A DNA stretch of 42,734 nt from Balneolaceae bacterium (GCA_020832415.1 JAFIES010000028.1:1-42734); one strand, 5' to 3'; numbered from the stretch's first letter, positions 1 to 6,753 are shown. Notes: generated by a model from the letters alone, not told the origin. A program made the numbers and translations.

Positions 1-48
1 TTTGCTGTTGGGCTTGTCTGGTTGGTGAAATTGTGCAATCTTCTTCAT
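1..48 (-). CDS. N-terminus of an unidentified protein, cut by window edge
   Basis: Reading leftward from an ATG at 48-46, the frame stays open to the window edge and encodes MKKIAQFHQPDKPNSK. A GAGG Shine-Dalgarno-like sequence lies six bases before the ATG, inside the right-hand stem of the hairpin at 48-129. Sixteen residues are too few to identify a family. Because the attC-like sites to the right all face the same way, the array's integrase would be expected on this side and in this orientation, so an integron integrase is one candidate; that is inference only. Confidence 0.25.
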   Translation of the reverse strand, partial: MKKIAQFHQPDKPNSK

Positions 49-129
49 AGGCATCCTCTTTGTTTAAATTGGCGTTTGAACAAACAAGGTGATGTTCTTC
101 TGCGAAGACATCAACCTTGAGGATGCCTA
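48..129 (-). promoter_or_regulatory. Three-way-junction hairpin covering a translation start
   Basis: Three nested stems use almost every base. The closing stem pairs TAGGCATCCTC (48-58) perfectly with GAGGATGCCTA (119-129). Inside it, 59-68 pairs with 75-84 (one G-U wobble in RNA) and 86-100 pairs with 104-118 (two single-base bulges, loop TGC). In the minus-strand transcript the closing stem contains the GAGG ribosome-binding-like sequence and ends on the A of the start codon. It could be a translational switch, a structured RNA, or the end of a mobile element. The fold was derived by hand. Confidence 0.5.
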
Positions 130-215
130 ATTGTATGATTCCTGCTGACGTGTAAGCATATAGTGCTCGACTTCAAAATTGATTGTCACGCAGCAGAAAT
201 GCCGCACCGTTATAG
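125..215 (+). other. attC-like site 1 (degenerate)
   Basis: The right end GCCGCACCGTTATAG matches the ends of the other sites below. The inner arms CTGCTGACGTG and CACGCAGCAG pair with one extra base on the left. The left core-like GCCTAAT is a one-base variant of RYYYAAC. The outer left arm pairs poorly, so this may be a decayed site or a boundary of the array. If real, it opens the first visible cassette at about 210. Confidence 0.4.
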
Positions 216-324
216 CAACTTCACGAATACATCTCTAATTCTAAGGGAATCAAATCTAAAAATTTCCAGGTCGTCCATTCGTTGACTATATTACTTGAAC
301 AACGATAAATTTTCTTGCATAGAA

Positions 325-540
325 ATGGCTACTCTAAATAATCTTATCGAAAGGCGTAAGGACATTCTCGGTGGTACACCTGTCTTCAAAGGTACGCGTG
401 TGCCAGTTAGCACCTTTTTTGAATATCTGGAAGCCGGTCATTCCCTGAACGATTTTCTGGAAGATTTCCCCACAGTAACCAAGCAACAAGCTATTCAGGT
501 GCTTGAGAGATTTAAGGATCAACTACTTCAGCCGCAATGA
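325..540 (+). CDS. DUF433 family antitoxin (VapB-like)
   Basis: This 71-residue protein carries the DUF433 signature: an N-terminal segment with GGTPVFKGTRVPVS followed by a helical hairpin with FLEDFPTVTKQQAIQVL. DUF433 proteins act as DNA-binding antitoxins paired with DUF5615 or PIN-like toxins. An earlier TTG at 295 is in frame, but the ATG at 325 gives the usual family length. Its end overlaps the next gene by four bases (ATGA), typical of translationally coupled toxin-antitoxin pairs. It lies between attC-like sites 1 and 2, so the pair forms one cassette. Confidence 0.85.
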   Translation: MATLNNLIERRKDILGGTPVFKGTRVPVSTFFEYLEAGHSLNDFLEDFPTVTKQQAIQVLERFKDQLLQPQ

Positions 541-881
541 TCAAGATTTTGCTGGATGAGTGCCTTCCAAAGAAATTGAAGTATAGAATCGAGGAGTTAG
601 ATTCGGATTTCTTTGCGAAAACTACTCCTGAAATGGGATGGGCAAGCCTTTCGAATGGAAAGTTATTGTCAGCGGCTGAAAAAGAATTTGACGTTTTTGT
701 AACCAGTGACAAAAACCTGAGCTTTCAGCAATCTATTCCCTCTTCTTCAATCCAGGTTGTACTTCTGATAGCCAGAACCAATACTTACGAAGATTTAGTA
801 CCACTGGTTGAGAAATTAAAATCAGCCATCAAAGCTCATGAGCCCGGTAAATTTTTAGAAATCGAGGAGAGGTTGCTATAA
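537..881 (+). CDS. DUF5615 PIN-like toxin
   Basis: This 114-residue protein begins MIKILLDECLPKKL, the acidic start typical of DUF5615 (Mut7-C-like PIN fold) proteins, and has a second acidic strand at VFVTSDKNLSFQQ. It is predicted to be a ribonuclease toxin neutralised by the DUF433 protein just upstream, whose stop codon it overlaps. The TAA stop lies within the left core of attC-like site 2, so the gene ends exactly where the recombination site begins, as is common in integron cassettes. Activity is inferred from the family. Confidence 0.83.
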   Translation: MIKILLDECLPKKLKYRIEELDSDFFAKTTPEMGWASLSNGKLLSAAEKEFDVFVTSDKNLSFQQSIPSSSIQVVLLIARTNTYEDLVPLVEKLKSAIKAHEPGKFLEIEERLL

Positions 882-1010
882 CAAGCGCTTCAACGCGGAC
901 ATGGCCGCTCATCGCTTTTGTGAAAAATTTTCATTGTTGCAGCATTTCCAGCTTTTTATCACTTTAGTAGCTCGTAATGGCCATGCCGGTTAAGCGCCAA
1001 ACCGTTAAGT
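875..1010 (+). other. attC-like recombination site 2
   Basis: The left core-like CTATAAC at 876-882 and the right core GTTAAGT at 1004-1010 (a perfect GTTRRRY) enclose imperfect arms: AAGCGCTTCAACGCGGACAT on the left and ATGCCGGTTAAGCGCC on the right, which share GCGCTT, AA, CGG/CGCGG and CATGGCC in mirrored order. The extra bases in the left arm resemble the extrahelical bases of attC folds. Between the arms is about 75 bp of unpaired sequence. It separates the DUF433/DUF5615 pair from the HigB/XRE pair. Confidence 0.7.
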
Positions 1011-1020
1011 ACCCTTCTGT

Positions 1021-1347
1021 TCAGGCTGCTTCCAACTCTCCTTCTAAAAGTTTACCTATCTGCTTTTTCGATGTGCCGAGCCGTAGTAGTGCTTTAATCA
1101 TCAAATCCATAGAAATGCCGGGATCGCCTCCTTCAAGCTTTGCAATTCGTGACTGACTCGATCCAATCGCACGGGCAAGCTGCTCCTGGGTCCAGCCTCT
1201 TTTTGCACGTTGGGCTTTTACCATGTTGCTGATATCCAGACGAATGTCGATATAGGCCTCCTCTTCCGGCGAGAGTTCCAAAAATTCTGCAGTAGAACCT
1301 ACCCGAAATCCTTTTTCTTCCAGTTGTTGTTTTCTTTTCTTATCCAT
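1021..1347 (-). CDS. XRE-family antitoxin of a HigBA-type pair
   Basis: This 108-residue protein has an N-terminal extension (to about residue 40) and a helix-turn-helix at about 50-95, including RGWTQEQLARAIGSSQSRIAKLE, a typical XRE/Cro DNA-binding unit. It follows the RelE/HigB-like toxin on the same strand after a 19 bp gap, and this toxin-first order is the HigBA arrangement. The protein should bind and neutralise the toxin and repress the pair. Both genes run against the direction of the other cassettes, which implies their own promoter upstream of 1696. Confidence 0.85.
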   Translation of the reverse strand: MDKKRKQQLEEKGFRVGSTAEFLELSPEEEAYIDIRLDISNMVKAQRAKRGWTQEQLARAIGSSQSRIAKLEGGDPGISMDLMIKALLRLGTSKKQIGKLLEGELEAA

Positions 1348-1366
1348 GATATTTCCTATTCCTTTA

Positions 1367-1696
1367 CTACTGTTTGTAACGAGTCAGACGCTTTTTGCAT
1401 ACTTCAATGACTTCCTTCGGCGTCTTTTGTGTTTTCTTCGCGAATACCTCCAAAAAGACAATGGCATCATCATCGATAAAATAGATAATGCGCCACGTTT
1501 TATTTTTGTCGTTAACGCGAAGTTCATGACAGTTCTTTCCAATCGATGGCATTGGCCTGGAATCCGGCATTTCTAGCATATCTCCTTTTTGAAGCCTTCT
1601 TAACAGAAAACCAGCTTTTATTCTGGTAGCTGCTGAGAAAGGCGGAGACTTTACTTCTCCCTGAATCCAAACCAGTGGTTTATCATAATCGGACAT
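1367..1696 (-). CDS. RelE/HigB-type mRNA interferase toxin (Gp49-like)
   Basis: This 109-residue protein matches the phage Gp49-like HigB family: MPSIGKNCHELRVND, then KTWRIIYFIDDDAIVFLEVFAKKTQKTP and a basic C-terminal helix. Family members cut mRNA on the ribosome. It is the first gene of a minus-strand pair with the XRE antitoxin. The pair sits between attC-like sites 2 and 3, so it is a cassette whose genes face opposite to the array direction. Confidence 0.87.
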   Translation of the reverse strand: MSDYDKPLVWIQGEVKSPPFSAATRIKAGFLLRRLQKGDMLEMPDSRPMPSIGKNCHELRVNDKNKTWRIIYFIDDDAIVFLEVFAKKTQKTPKEVIEVCKKRLTRYKQ

Positions 1697-1744
1697 AAAT
1701 TAATATGCCGAATTTGACATAAATAAGCAATTGCATAGTCGGGT

Positions 1745-1835
1745 ACTTAACAAAGCAAATCAAGCGGGCGCGTTTGCGTTTAGTTTCTTATATTTAAGTA
1801 CTTAGATGCGCCGCTTATTTGCCAAACCGTTATAC
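1745..1835 (+). other. attC-like recombination site 3
   Basis: This is the clearest site of the set. The left core ACTTAAC at 1745-1751 is a perfect RYYYAAC. The left arm GCAAATCAAGCGGGCGC pairs with the right arm GCGCCGCTTATTTGC except for a C and a G that would bulge from the left arm, the hallmark of attC. The right core is GTTATAC at 1829-1835. The total is 91 bp, within the usual attC size range. It divides the HigB/XRE cassette from the YefM/YoeB cassette. Confidence 0.78.
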
Positions 1836-1851
1836 CACCCAATTCGGGCAC

Positions 1852-1880
1852 TTGACAATATGTACGGAATGACGTACGTT
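1852..1880 (+). promoter_or_regulatory. Promoter and operator of the yefM-yoeB-like cassette
   Basis: TTGACA at 1852-1857 is followed after 17 bp by TACGTT (1875-1880), a weak -10 candidate. Between and overlapping them is the inverted repeat GTACG-gaatga-CGTAC (1862-1877). Known YefM operators contain TGTACA-type palindromes, so this repeat is a good candidate for autoregulation by the antitoxin that starts at 1913. It lies just inside the cassette, so the cassette carries its own promoter. Confidence 0.5.
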
Positions 1881-1912
1881 AAATATGGTAAATAAACTCA
1901 AGTCCCAGAACC

Positions 1913-2155
1913 ATGAAAACACTTACAGCTACAAAAGCTAGAAAAGAGATTTATCGCCTGATTGATGAGGCCGCTGAAACGCATGAGCCCATACAAATTA
2001 CCGGTAAACGTTCAAACGCTATCCTTGTCAGTGAGGATGACTGGCGTTCCATCCAGGAAACTTTGTATCTGACCTCTATTCCCGGAATGGCAGATTCTAT
2101 CAAAGAAGGACTGAATACTCCTCTGGAGGAAACGGATGACGAGTTAGACTGGTGA
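1913..2155 (+). CDS. YefM/Phd-family antitoxin
   Basis: This 80-residue protein begins MKTLTATKARKEIYRLIDEA and continues with PIQITGKRSNAILVSEDDW, the Phd/YefM fold; the acidic tail PLEETDDELDW is the part that wraps the toxin. It is predicted to bind YoeB and to repress its own promoter. Its stop overlaps the toxin start (GTGA at 2152-2155), so the two are translationally coupled. The gene lies 78 bp after the right core of attC-like site 3. Confidence 0.93.
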   Translation: MKTLTATKARKEIYRLIDEAAETHEPIQITGKRSNAILVSEDDWRSIQETLYLTSIPGMADSIKEGLNTPLEETDDELDW

Positions 2156-2418
2156 GCAACTATAATCTCGTTTATACAAAACAGGCAAAAAAAGACGCAA
2201 AGAAAGCTGCCTCATCGGGGTTAAAGTCCAAAGTTGAAGAGTTGCTTGACATCCTTCGGGAAGATCCATTTCAACAATACCCTCCTTTTGAAAAACTCGT
2301 TGGTGAATTGGAAGGAGCTTACACTAGGAGAATTAACATCCAGCATAGATTGGTTTATCAAGTTTACCGGGATGAAAAAGTTGTGAAAGTAATTCGAATG
2401 TGGACTCATTATGACTAA
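2152..2418 (+). CDS. yoeB: YoeB/Txe-family mRNA interferase toxin
   Basis: This 88-residue protein has the features of YoeB: the basic start SNYNLVYTKQAKKDAKKAA, RRINIQHRLVYQV at about 59-71 with the family's Arg and His residues, and the C-terminal WTHYD containing the conserved His-Tyr. YoeB cleaves ribosome-bound mRNA. The start is GTG, overlapping the antitoxin stop. The TAA stop falls inside the left core of the very short attC-like site 4. The gene appears intact. Confidence 0.93.
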   Translation: MSNYNLVYTKQAKKDAKKAASSGLKSKVEELLDILREDPFQQYPPFEKLVGELEGAYTRRINIQHRLVYQVYRDEKVVKVIRMWTHYD

Positions 2419-2447
2419 GAGGTGGTATAATTGCCGCACCGTTATAC
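2413..2447 (+). other. attC-like site 4, unusually short
   Basis: GACTAAGAGGTGG (2413-2425) pairs with CCGCACCGTTATAC (2434-2447), with one G extra on the right and mismatches in the outer core, leaving a loop of only eight bases. The right half GCCGCACCGTTATA is nearly identical to the ends of sites 1 and 3. At about 35 bp it is shorter than described functional attC sites, so it may be an internally deleted site. Confidence 0.5.
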
Positions 2448-2522
2448 CTGCAATCGAAAAATCTGATTTCTTCCGGATTTCATCGTTAATAATTACATTC
2501 AGGTAAACTAAACACCTTTCCT

Positions 2523-2756
2523 ATGATCACCGACTTAAAAGAGATTGAAAATTCAGTCCTGAATCTAAATAAAAAGGATAAAGCGCGCCTTGTTGATAAA
2601 TTACTGCAAAGCATACATGGTAAAATTGATCCTGAAATTGAACAGGCCTGGATTGATGAGGTTCAAAAAAGAAAGGAGTCACTTAAATCGGGTGAAGCTT
2701 CCCTTCATTCTGCTTCAGAAGTTTTAAGTGAAGCAAAAAAACGTCTTCAAAAGTGA
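2523..2756 (+). CDS. Addiction-module antitoxin of the ParE/RelE-associated type
   Basis: This 77-residue protein matches the 'putative addiction module component' family: ENSVLNLNKKDKARLVDKLL, then an acidic IDPEIEQAWIDEVQKRKES segment and a C-terminal helix. Such proteins are antitoxins encoded just before a ParE/RelE-like toxin. The following toxin frame starts at a GTG that overlaps this gene's TGA stop, but that frame carries a premature stop, so the antitoxin may have outlived its partner. Confidence 0.85.
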   Translation: MITDLKEIENSVLNLNKKDKARLVDKLLQSIHGKIDPEIEQAWIDEVQKRKESLKSGEASLHSASEVLSEAKKRLQK

Positions 2757-3043
2757 CAGTAAAATTTCATTCAGAAGCCAGGAAAGAGTTTTTTGAAGCG
2801 GCTGAATACTATGAGGAACAAGTTGTTGGCCTTGGGGATGATTTTATTGATGAAGTAGGAAAAGTACTGGAGGTTATCGAACAACAACCCTCATCTGGAA
2901 CGAAAATTACCAATACCGAATGAAGATTTTTAGTGACTCGATTTCCCTATGGAATTATCTATTCAGTTGAAGACGACCTTATAACGATTTTTGCTATTAT
3001 GAATTTGAGACGAAAACCGGGGTACTGGAATTCTCGAACATAA
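2753..3043 (+). pseudogene. ParE/RelE-family toxin with in-frame nonsense codon
   Basis: A GTG at 2753 opens a 97-codon frame encoding VTVKFHSEARKEFFEAAEYY at the N-terminus and, after an in-frame TGA at 2921-2923 (codon 57), RFLVTRFPYGIIYSVEDD and FAIMNLRRKPGYW, the standard ParE/RelE C-terminal half. The frame is identical on both sides of the stop. Homologues have Arg-Arg-Phe here, so a single CGA-to-TGA change explains the break. The truncated product lacks the core strands and should be inactive. A sequencing error is the main alternative. Confidence 0.87.
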
Positions 3044-3050
3044 GTCCGTG

Positions 3051-3128
3051 GGTATAACAAACGGTTCGTACGATTGGTGGCTCGTTTTTTTTATCCAGCC
3101 CCGCCGTACAACCACCGAACCGTTAACT
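3051..3128 (+). other. attC-like recombination site 5
   Basis: The left end GGTATAACAAACGGTTCG and the right end CGAACCGTTAACT share the inverted pair ACGGTTCG/CGAACCGT. Inside, GATTGGTGG and GTACAACCACC add further, offset pairing. The right core is GTTAACT at 3122-3128, a near match to GTTRRRY. The total is 78 bp. It lies eight bases after the remnant stop of the broken ParE toxin, the usual tight packing of a cassette gene against its attC site. Confidence 0.65.
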
Positions 3129-3167
3129 AACTGAAAGTCATCTGTTTCTTAATTGAAAAAAATAGTC

Positions 3168-3761
3168 ATGGAGAATAAAGTTGAGATACAGAAAAAACTT
3201 ACCTCAGCACTTATGCAGTTTGCAAATATATCGGAGCAAGATGCCATTAACCTTTTTGGGCAAGGCATAGTAAAAGCTATTCCTGTTCATGCTTTTTTTA
3301 TCCGTGATGGTGTAATCCCCAAAACGTTTGGTTTTGTTTGCAGCGGGCTTTTCAGGTACATGTATACCGACCGGGAAGGCAAACAGTATACAAAAGCATT
3401 TATGCCGGAACAGAGCTTTCTCAGTTCCTATTCGGCGATGATCCGGCAGGCACCCTCCTTTTATGCCATCGAAGCGTTGGAAGCATCGGTTGTGCTTGAG
3501 TTTGATTACATAAAGTGGCTTGAACTCAAAGAGTCAAACCCCTGCTGGGATCATTTTTTAATTAAAATGCTGGAGATGGGATATTCCCAAAAAGAGAAGA
3601 GAGAACGCGAGTTGCTGCTGCTCGATTCAGAAACCCGGTACCGGAACTTTCTGGAGGAATATCCTACCCTGGAAACAAGGGTAAAGCAGCATATGATTGC
3701 CTCCTTTCTGGGTATTGCACCCGAGTCGCTAAGCCGTATCAGAAAAAAACTGAACAGCTGA
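3168..3761 (+). CDS. Crp/Fnr-family transcriptional regulator
   Basis: This 197-residue protein has a cyclic-nucleotide-binding-type beta-roll (about residues 30-125, with SGLFRYMYTDREGKQYTKAF) and a short C-terminal winged helix ending in MIASFLGIAPESLSRIRKKL, the usual form of Bacteroidota Crp/Fnr regulators. The effector is unknown. A TTG at 3153 is in frame, but the ATG at 3168 gives the normal start. It lies 40 bp after attC-like site 5 and upstream of a membrane methyltransferase in the same cassette-sized interval. Confidence 0.87.
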   Translation: MENKVEIQKKLTSALMQFANISEQDAINLFGQGIVKAIPVHAFFIRDGVIPKTFGFVCSGLFRYMYTDREGKQYTKAFMPEQSFLSSYSAMIRQAPSFYAIEALEASVVLEFDYIKWLELKESNPCWDHFLIKMLEMGYSQKEKRERELLLLDSETRYRNFLEEYPTLETRVKQHMIASFLGIAPESLSRIRKKLNS

Positions 3762-3777
3762 TGCCGTCTTAAATCTG

Positions 3778-3991
3778 AACCTGAGTTCGAGTATTAATCG
3801 GCATTTACGTGCTTCAAAAGTCCCCTCCTTTCCATCCAAGGATAAATAAATGTAGCTTGGAATTCTTCGTGTTGCTTCGTGACCTCGTGACTTCGTGGTA
3901 AAAACCAGAATTAAGGCATCCATAAAATGGGATTTATCTTTTAGGACAACCTCAGCATCTATTTTCACAAACTCAAAATCGAACTCAGGTT
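3778..3991. repeat. Intergenic element bounded by 13 bp inverted repeats
   Basis: AACCTGAGTTCGA (3778-3790) and TCGAACTCAGGTT (3979-3991) are perfect inverted copies 214 bp apart end to end. The interior contains a run of TTCGTG-type repeats at about 3868-3899, a kind of intergenic repeat I associate with this group of bacteria. No convincing gene is present in the 3762-4105 gap. It may be a small non-autonomous element inserted between two cassette genes, or an extended RNA hairpin. Confidence 0.5.
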
Positions 3992-4105
3992 CTAAATATT
4001 CACCAGGAAATTTTCATCTTAACATAGATCAATGAAGTCGGTTCCTGTCGTAGATATTTTTGATGAGAGATAAACATCAAAAAATTAACAGTCTGGATCA
4101 TTAAT

Positions 4106-5263
4106 ATGGATATCATGGAAAACAGATCTGCTGACAAAACACTGACAAGGAGCGCATTCTGGGCGAGCACGGCATTTTATGGACTGATTGCCCTTGAATT
4201 TTTCTACATGTTTAGCCCTTTTGCGGCATATTTCTACGGTGTATACGGCCCCGGGCTTGAACTGCTTGCTGCCAGTGAGAGAACAAGCTGGCTTATTACC
4301 TTTTTTATGCCTCATATTGCCAGTGAAACGCAATCGTTTTTGATTACATGGCATGAGGCAATCGGGGGATTCTTTTTCCTGATGGGGCTTTTGGGGTTTT
4401 TAGTGGGAGCCGTACGAATTTACTGGAATAAACTAAAAAAACGGGGAGCTGTTACAGATGGCATTTACCGCCATATCCGCCATCCGCAATATCTGGCATT
4501 GATGATTGCAAGCTTTGGTATGGTATTGATCTGGCCGCGATATCTTGTTTTATTCGGTTTTGTTACGGTTTGCTTCGCCTACTACTTCCTTGCCCGGAGG
4601 GAAGAAAAAATATGCAAAGGTAAATTTCCGGAATATGAATCATACCTCAGCGAAACCGGACGATTTCTGCCGAAGAAAATAGAATCTCTCTTTTCGCGGA
4701 TGCCTGTTCCGTCCCGATTACCGGGCAAGGTGGCCGGTGCCTTACTGTTTTACATTCTTTTGATGGTGTTCTCTTTTACTGTGGCCCGGGCTATCCATAC
4801 TCATAGTGTAGCAGCCTTGTATACCTGGCATTCTCCTGACGGGGTGATGCTTTCTGTAGGCAAACTTGGTGAGGAGGAATTTGCGGAACTCAGGCAGATC
4901 GTCGAAGCAAATCCGGAGGTATCATCCCGGCTGGCATCCGGGGCATCTCCCGAACTCCGGTATATTTGGTATGTTATGCCTGCGGATTTATATATATCCG
5001 AAGTACCGATGTATATTCCCGATGGGGAGGTATTTTCTCATGAATCACCGGGCAGTAAAGATCAGTCCCGCTATAAAATCGTTATTACAAAAGCTGAATT
5101 TGGGGCCGCCGAACCGGGCAGCGGATTGGATATCCTCCGCAGAGCAATACATAAAACTCCTGTGCTGGAAATATGGATTGACCGCAACTCCCAGTCCGTA
5201 GAGAAGTTTCTGGAACCACCATCAATTGATATCTATTATGGTATGCCGGTTCCAATATTTTAA
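4106..5263 (+). CDS. Membrane methyltransferase of the ICMT/PEMT type with C-terminal extension
   Basis: This 385-residue protein has several hydrophobic helices in residues 15-200. The diagnostic part is GIYRHIRHPQYLALMI (about 123-138) and, further on, ARREEKICKGKFPEYESYL, shared by isoprenylcysteine carboxyl methyltransferase-like and phospholipid methyltransferase-like enzymes that use S-adenosylmethionine. After another membrane helix (about 215-230) there is a roughly 150-residue tail I do not recognise. The substrate is unknown. It follows the Crp-type regulator and precedes attC-like site 6, so both may be cargo of one large cassette. Confidence 0.78.
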   Translation: MDIMENRSADKTLTRSAFWASTAFYGLIALEFFYMFSPFAAYFYGVYGPGLELLAASERTSWLITFFMPHIASETQSFLITWHEAIGGFFFLMGLLGFLVGAVRIYWNKLKKRGAVTDGIYRHIRHPQYLALMIASFGMVLIWPRYLVLFGFVTVCFAYYFLARREEKICKGKFPEYESYLSETGRFLPKKIESLFSRMPVPSRLPGKVAGALLFYILLMVFSFTVARAIHTHSVAALYTWHSPDGVMLSVGKLGEEEFAELRQIVEANPEVSSRLASGASPELRYIWYVMPADLYISEVPMYIPDGEVFSHESPGSKDQSRYKIVITKAEFGAAEPGSGLDILRRAIHKTPVLEIWIDRNSQSVEKFLEPPSIDIYYGMPVPIF

Positions 5264-5313
5264 AAAATTTCAGGAACAATCTTTGAGGTCAATTATCCAT
5301 TTGAAATCACGAT

Positions 5314-5476
5314 AGTTAACAAGCGTAGCGCTTAGCGGTCCCGAAAAGTATTAGGGATCAAGTGGATTTTGCTGCCCTATGCTTCTATTCAGTTAATAAG
5401 CTTTGTGGAGTATCCTTATTTTAATCATATTCATTTATTGAACCGGCAAAACCGCTTATTAGCCATACCGTTATGC
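5314..5476 (+). other. attC-like recombination site 6
   Basis: The left end AGTTAACAAGCGTAGCGCTT is followed by AGCGG; the right end has AACCGGCAAAACCGCTTATT then AGCCATACCGTTATGC. AAGCGG/CCGCTT and the outer AAC/GTT pair in mirrored order with several bulges. The right core GTTATGC at 5470-5476 is a common attC core. At about 163 bp it is at the long end for attC. It closes the regulator/methyltransferase cassette and opens the CPBP protease interval. Confidence 0.55.
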
Positions 5477-5597
5477 AAACCTAATTAAACTTATTTGGCT
5501 CCGAAATGAAGCAGATATTATCAATTTCATATTATTGAGATTATACCGGGGGTGATTTACACATAGGCACTTCATTTTAGAATAAAATTTCTTAAAC

Positions 5598-6452
5598 ATG
5601 AAAATTGCAAATCCTGACTATCGCCATAAAGAAATATTATACTATTTTCTTTGTACCTATCTCTTCAGTTGGGCATTTTGGATTCCAAGTGCTTTAATGT
5701 TTGCGGGTGCAGAATCAATAGGCCAGCTAATCACATCTCCTTTATTTATTGCGCTTCAAACACTGGGAGCAGCCGGGCCCAGTATTGTTGCTTACTTTTT
5801 TTTGAAATATTACCACGGTAAGGATGCAATCAGGTCTATTACCGACAGATACAAAGTCTGGCGTTTAGAGATCAAATGGTACGCCGTCTCAATTTTCCTG
5901 ATCATTTTCATCAGCCTGCTCTCCTTGCTGATCCATATCGTTTTTATGGAATCCCCGCTCACTGAAGGTCATGCATTATTCGATATGTACCAGAGTATGG
6001 GGTTCTTTTTAATACTCATTTTGCCTGTTATTTTTTTCGCTCAACTTTTTTCGAGCCCGCTTCTGGAAGAGTTTGGATGGCGTGGATACGCTCAACCCCT
6101 TCTGCAGAAAAAGTATTCGGTATTGTCATCAAGCATAATAATCGGGCTTGTCTGGGGTGTTTGGCACTTGCCGCTGATTTTAACCTATGGCCATGATATT
6201 GCTGTTGCGTTAATGCTGATTATTTGTCACAGCATATTGATAGGGTGGGTACTCAACTCAACAAAAGGCAGTATGCTAATGGTATTGATATTTCATGCAT
6301 CCATAAACGTGGGAGTTAATATTTTATCTCCGGGACATGATGATATAGTGATGCTATGTCTGACTCTGGTAGTTACATTATTTGTGGTATATAAATTTGC
6401 GTATAACAAATTGATACCATTTAACCTTGAAGGAGTTTTTTCCAAAGATTAA
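5598..6452 (+). CDS. CPBP-family intramembrane metalloprotease (CAAX/Abi type)
   Basis: This 284-residue protein is very hydrophobic, with about eight membrane segments. The Abi/CPBP catalytic motifs appear in order: EEFGWRGYAQPLL (EExxxR), then WGVWHLPL, then FHASINVGVN. Members are membrane proteases involved in CAAX-like processing, bacteriocin immunity or signalling; which applies is unclear. The gene starts about 120 bp after attC-like site 6, so it is plausible cassette cargo. There is no obvious partner gene. Confidence 0.87.
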   Translation: MKIANPDYRHKEILYYFLCTYLFSWAFWIPSALMFAGAESIGQLITSPLFIALQTLGAAGPSIVAYFFLKYYHGKDAIRSITDRYKVWRLEIKWYAVSIFLIIFISLLSLLIHIVFMESPLTEGHALFDMYQSMGFFLILILPVIFFAQLFSSPLLEEFGWRGYAQPLLQKKYSVLSSSIIIGLVWGVWHLPLILTYGHDIAVALMLIICHSILIGWVLNSTKGSMLMVLIFHASINVGVNILSPGHDDIVMLCLTLVVTLFVVYKFAYNKLIPFNLEGVFSKD

Positions 6453-6654
6453 TTCAAACATAGATAGTTCGTGTTTATAAGTATTGCTGCACAACCTCTT
6501 TAAATATAAATTTATCAATATCTTATATTGCAACCGCCGTACATTTTTTATACGCTTCGTTTTTTAGATTCATATTCACTTCCAGAGAAATCTATTGGCT
6601 GGACGGTCATGGATCTTTTACTGACGCTACAGGCGTCAAAACATCTTTACGGGC

Positions 6655-6753
6655 TTAGTCTTTGGTTAACTCTCCATTAACCACGCGTCTGACAACACCC
6701 AATTTAAAACTATCACTGTAGGTCGTTTGTGGTTTACTACCTTTAATTTTCAT
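6655..6753 (-). pseudogene. IS3-family OrfA N-terminal remnant
   Basis: From an ATG at 6753 the minus strand encodes MKIKGSKPQTTYSDSFKLGV and then VRRVVNGELTKD before a TAA at 6655-6657. This is the helix-turn-helix start of IS3-family OrfA (YS-x-FKL-x-VV ... GE-T-x-EA). Translation resumes with AR after the stop, as expected if a GAA codon mutated to TAA, and then loses similarity. An IS3-like terminal sequence TGTGTCAACCTATTTCAG lies at about 6771-6788. The rest of the 6453-6770 gap holds only unrecognisable sequence. Confidence 0.6.

Noticed and set aside
48-129. Retron msr-msd RNA
   Set aside because: The closing stem with inner hairpins before a gene resembles a retron layout, but it is much smaller than known retron RNAs and no reverse transcriptase can be seen.
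3729-3968. Minus-strand open frame of 79 codons between the Crp-type gene and the methyltransferase
   Set aside because: It reads through the inverted-repeat element and TTCGTG-type repeats and overlaps the end of the regulator gene.
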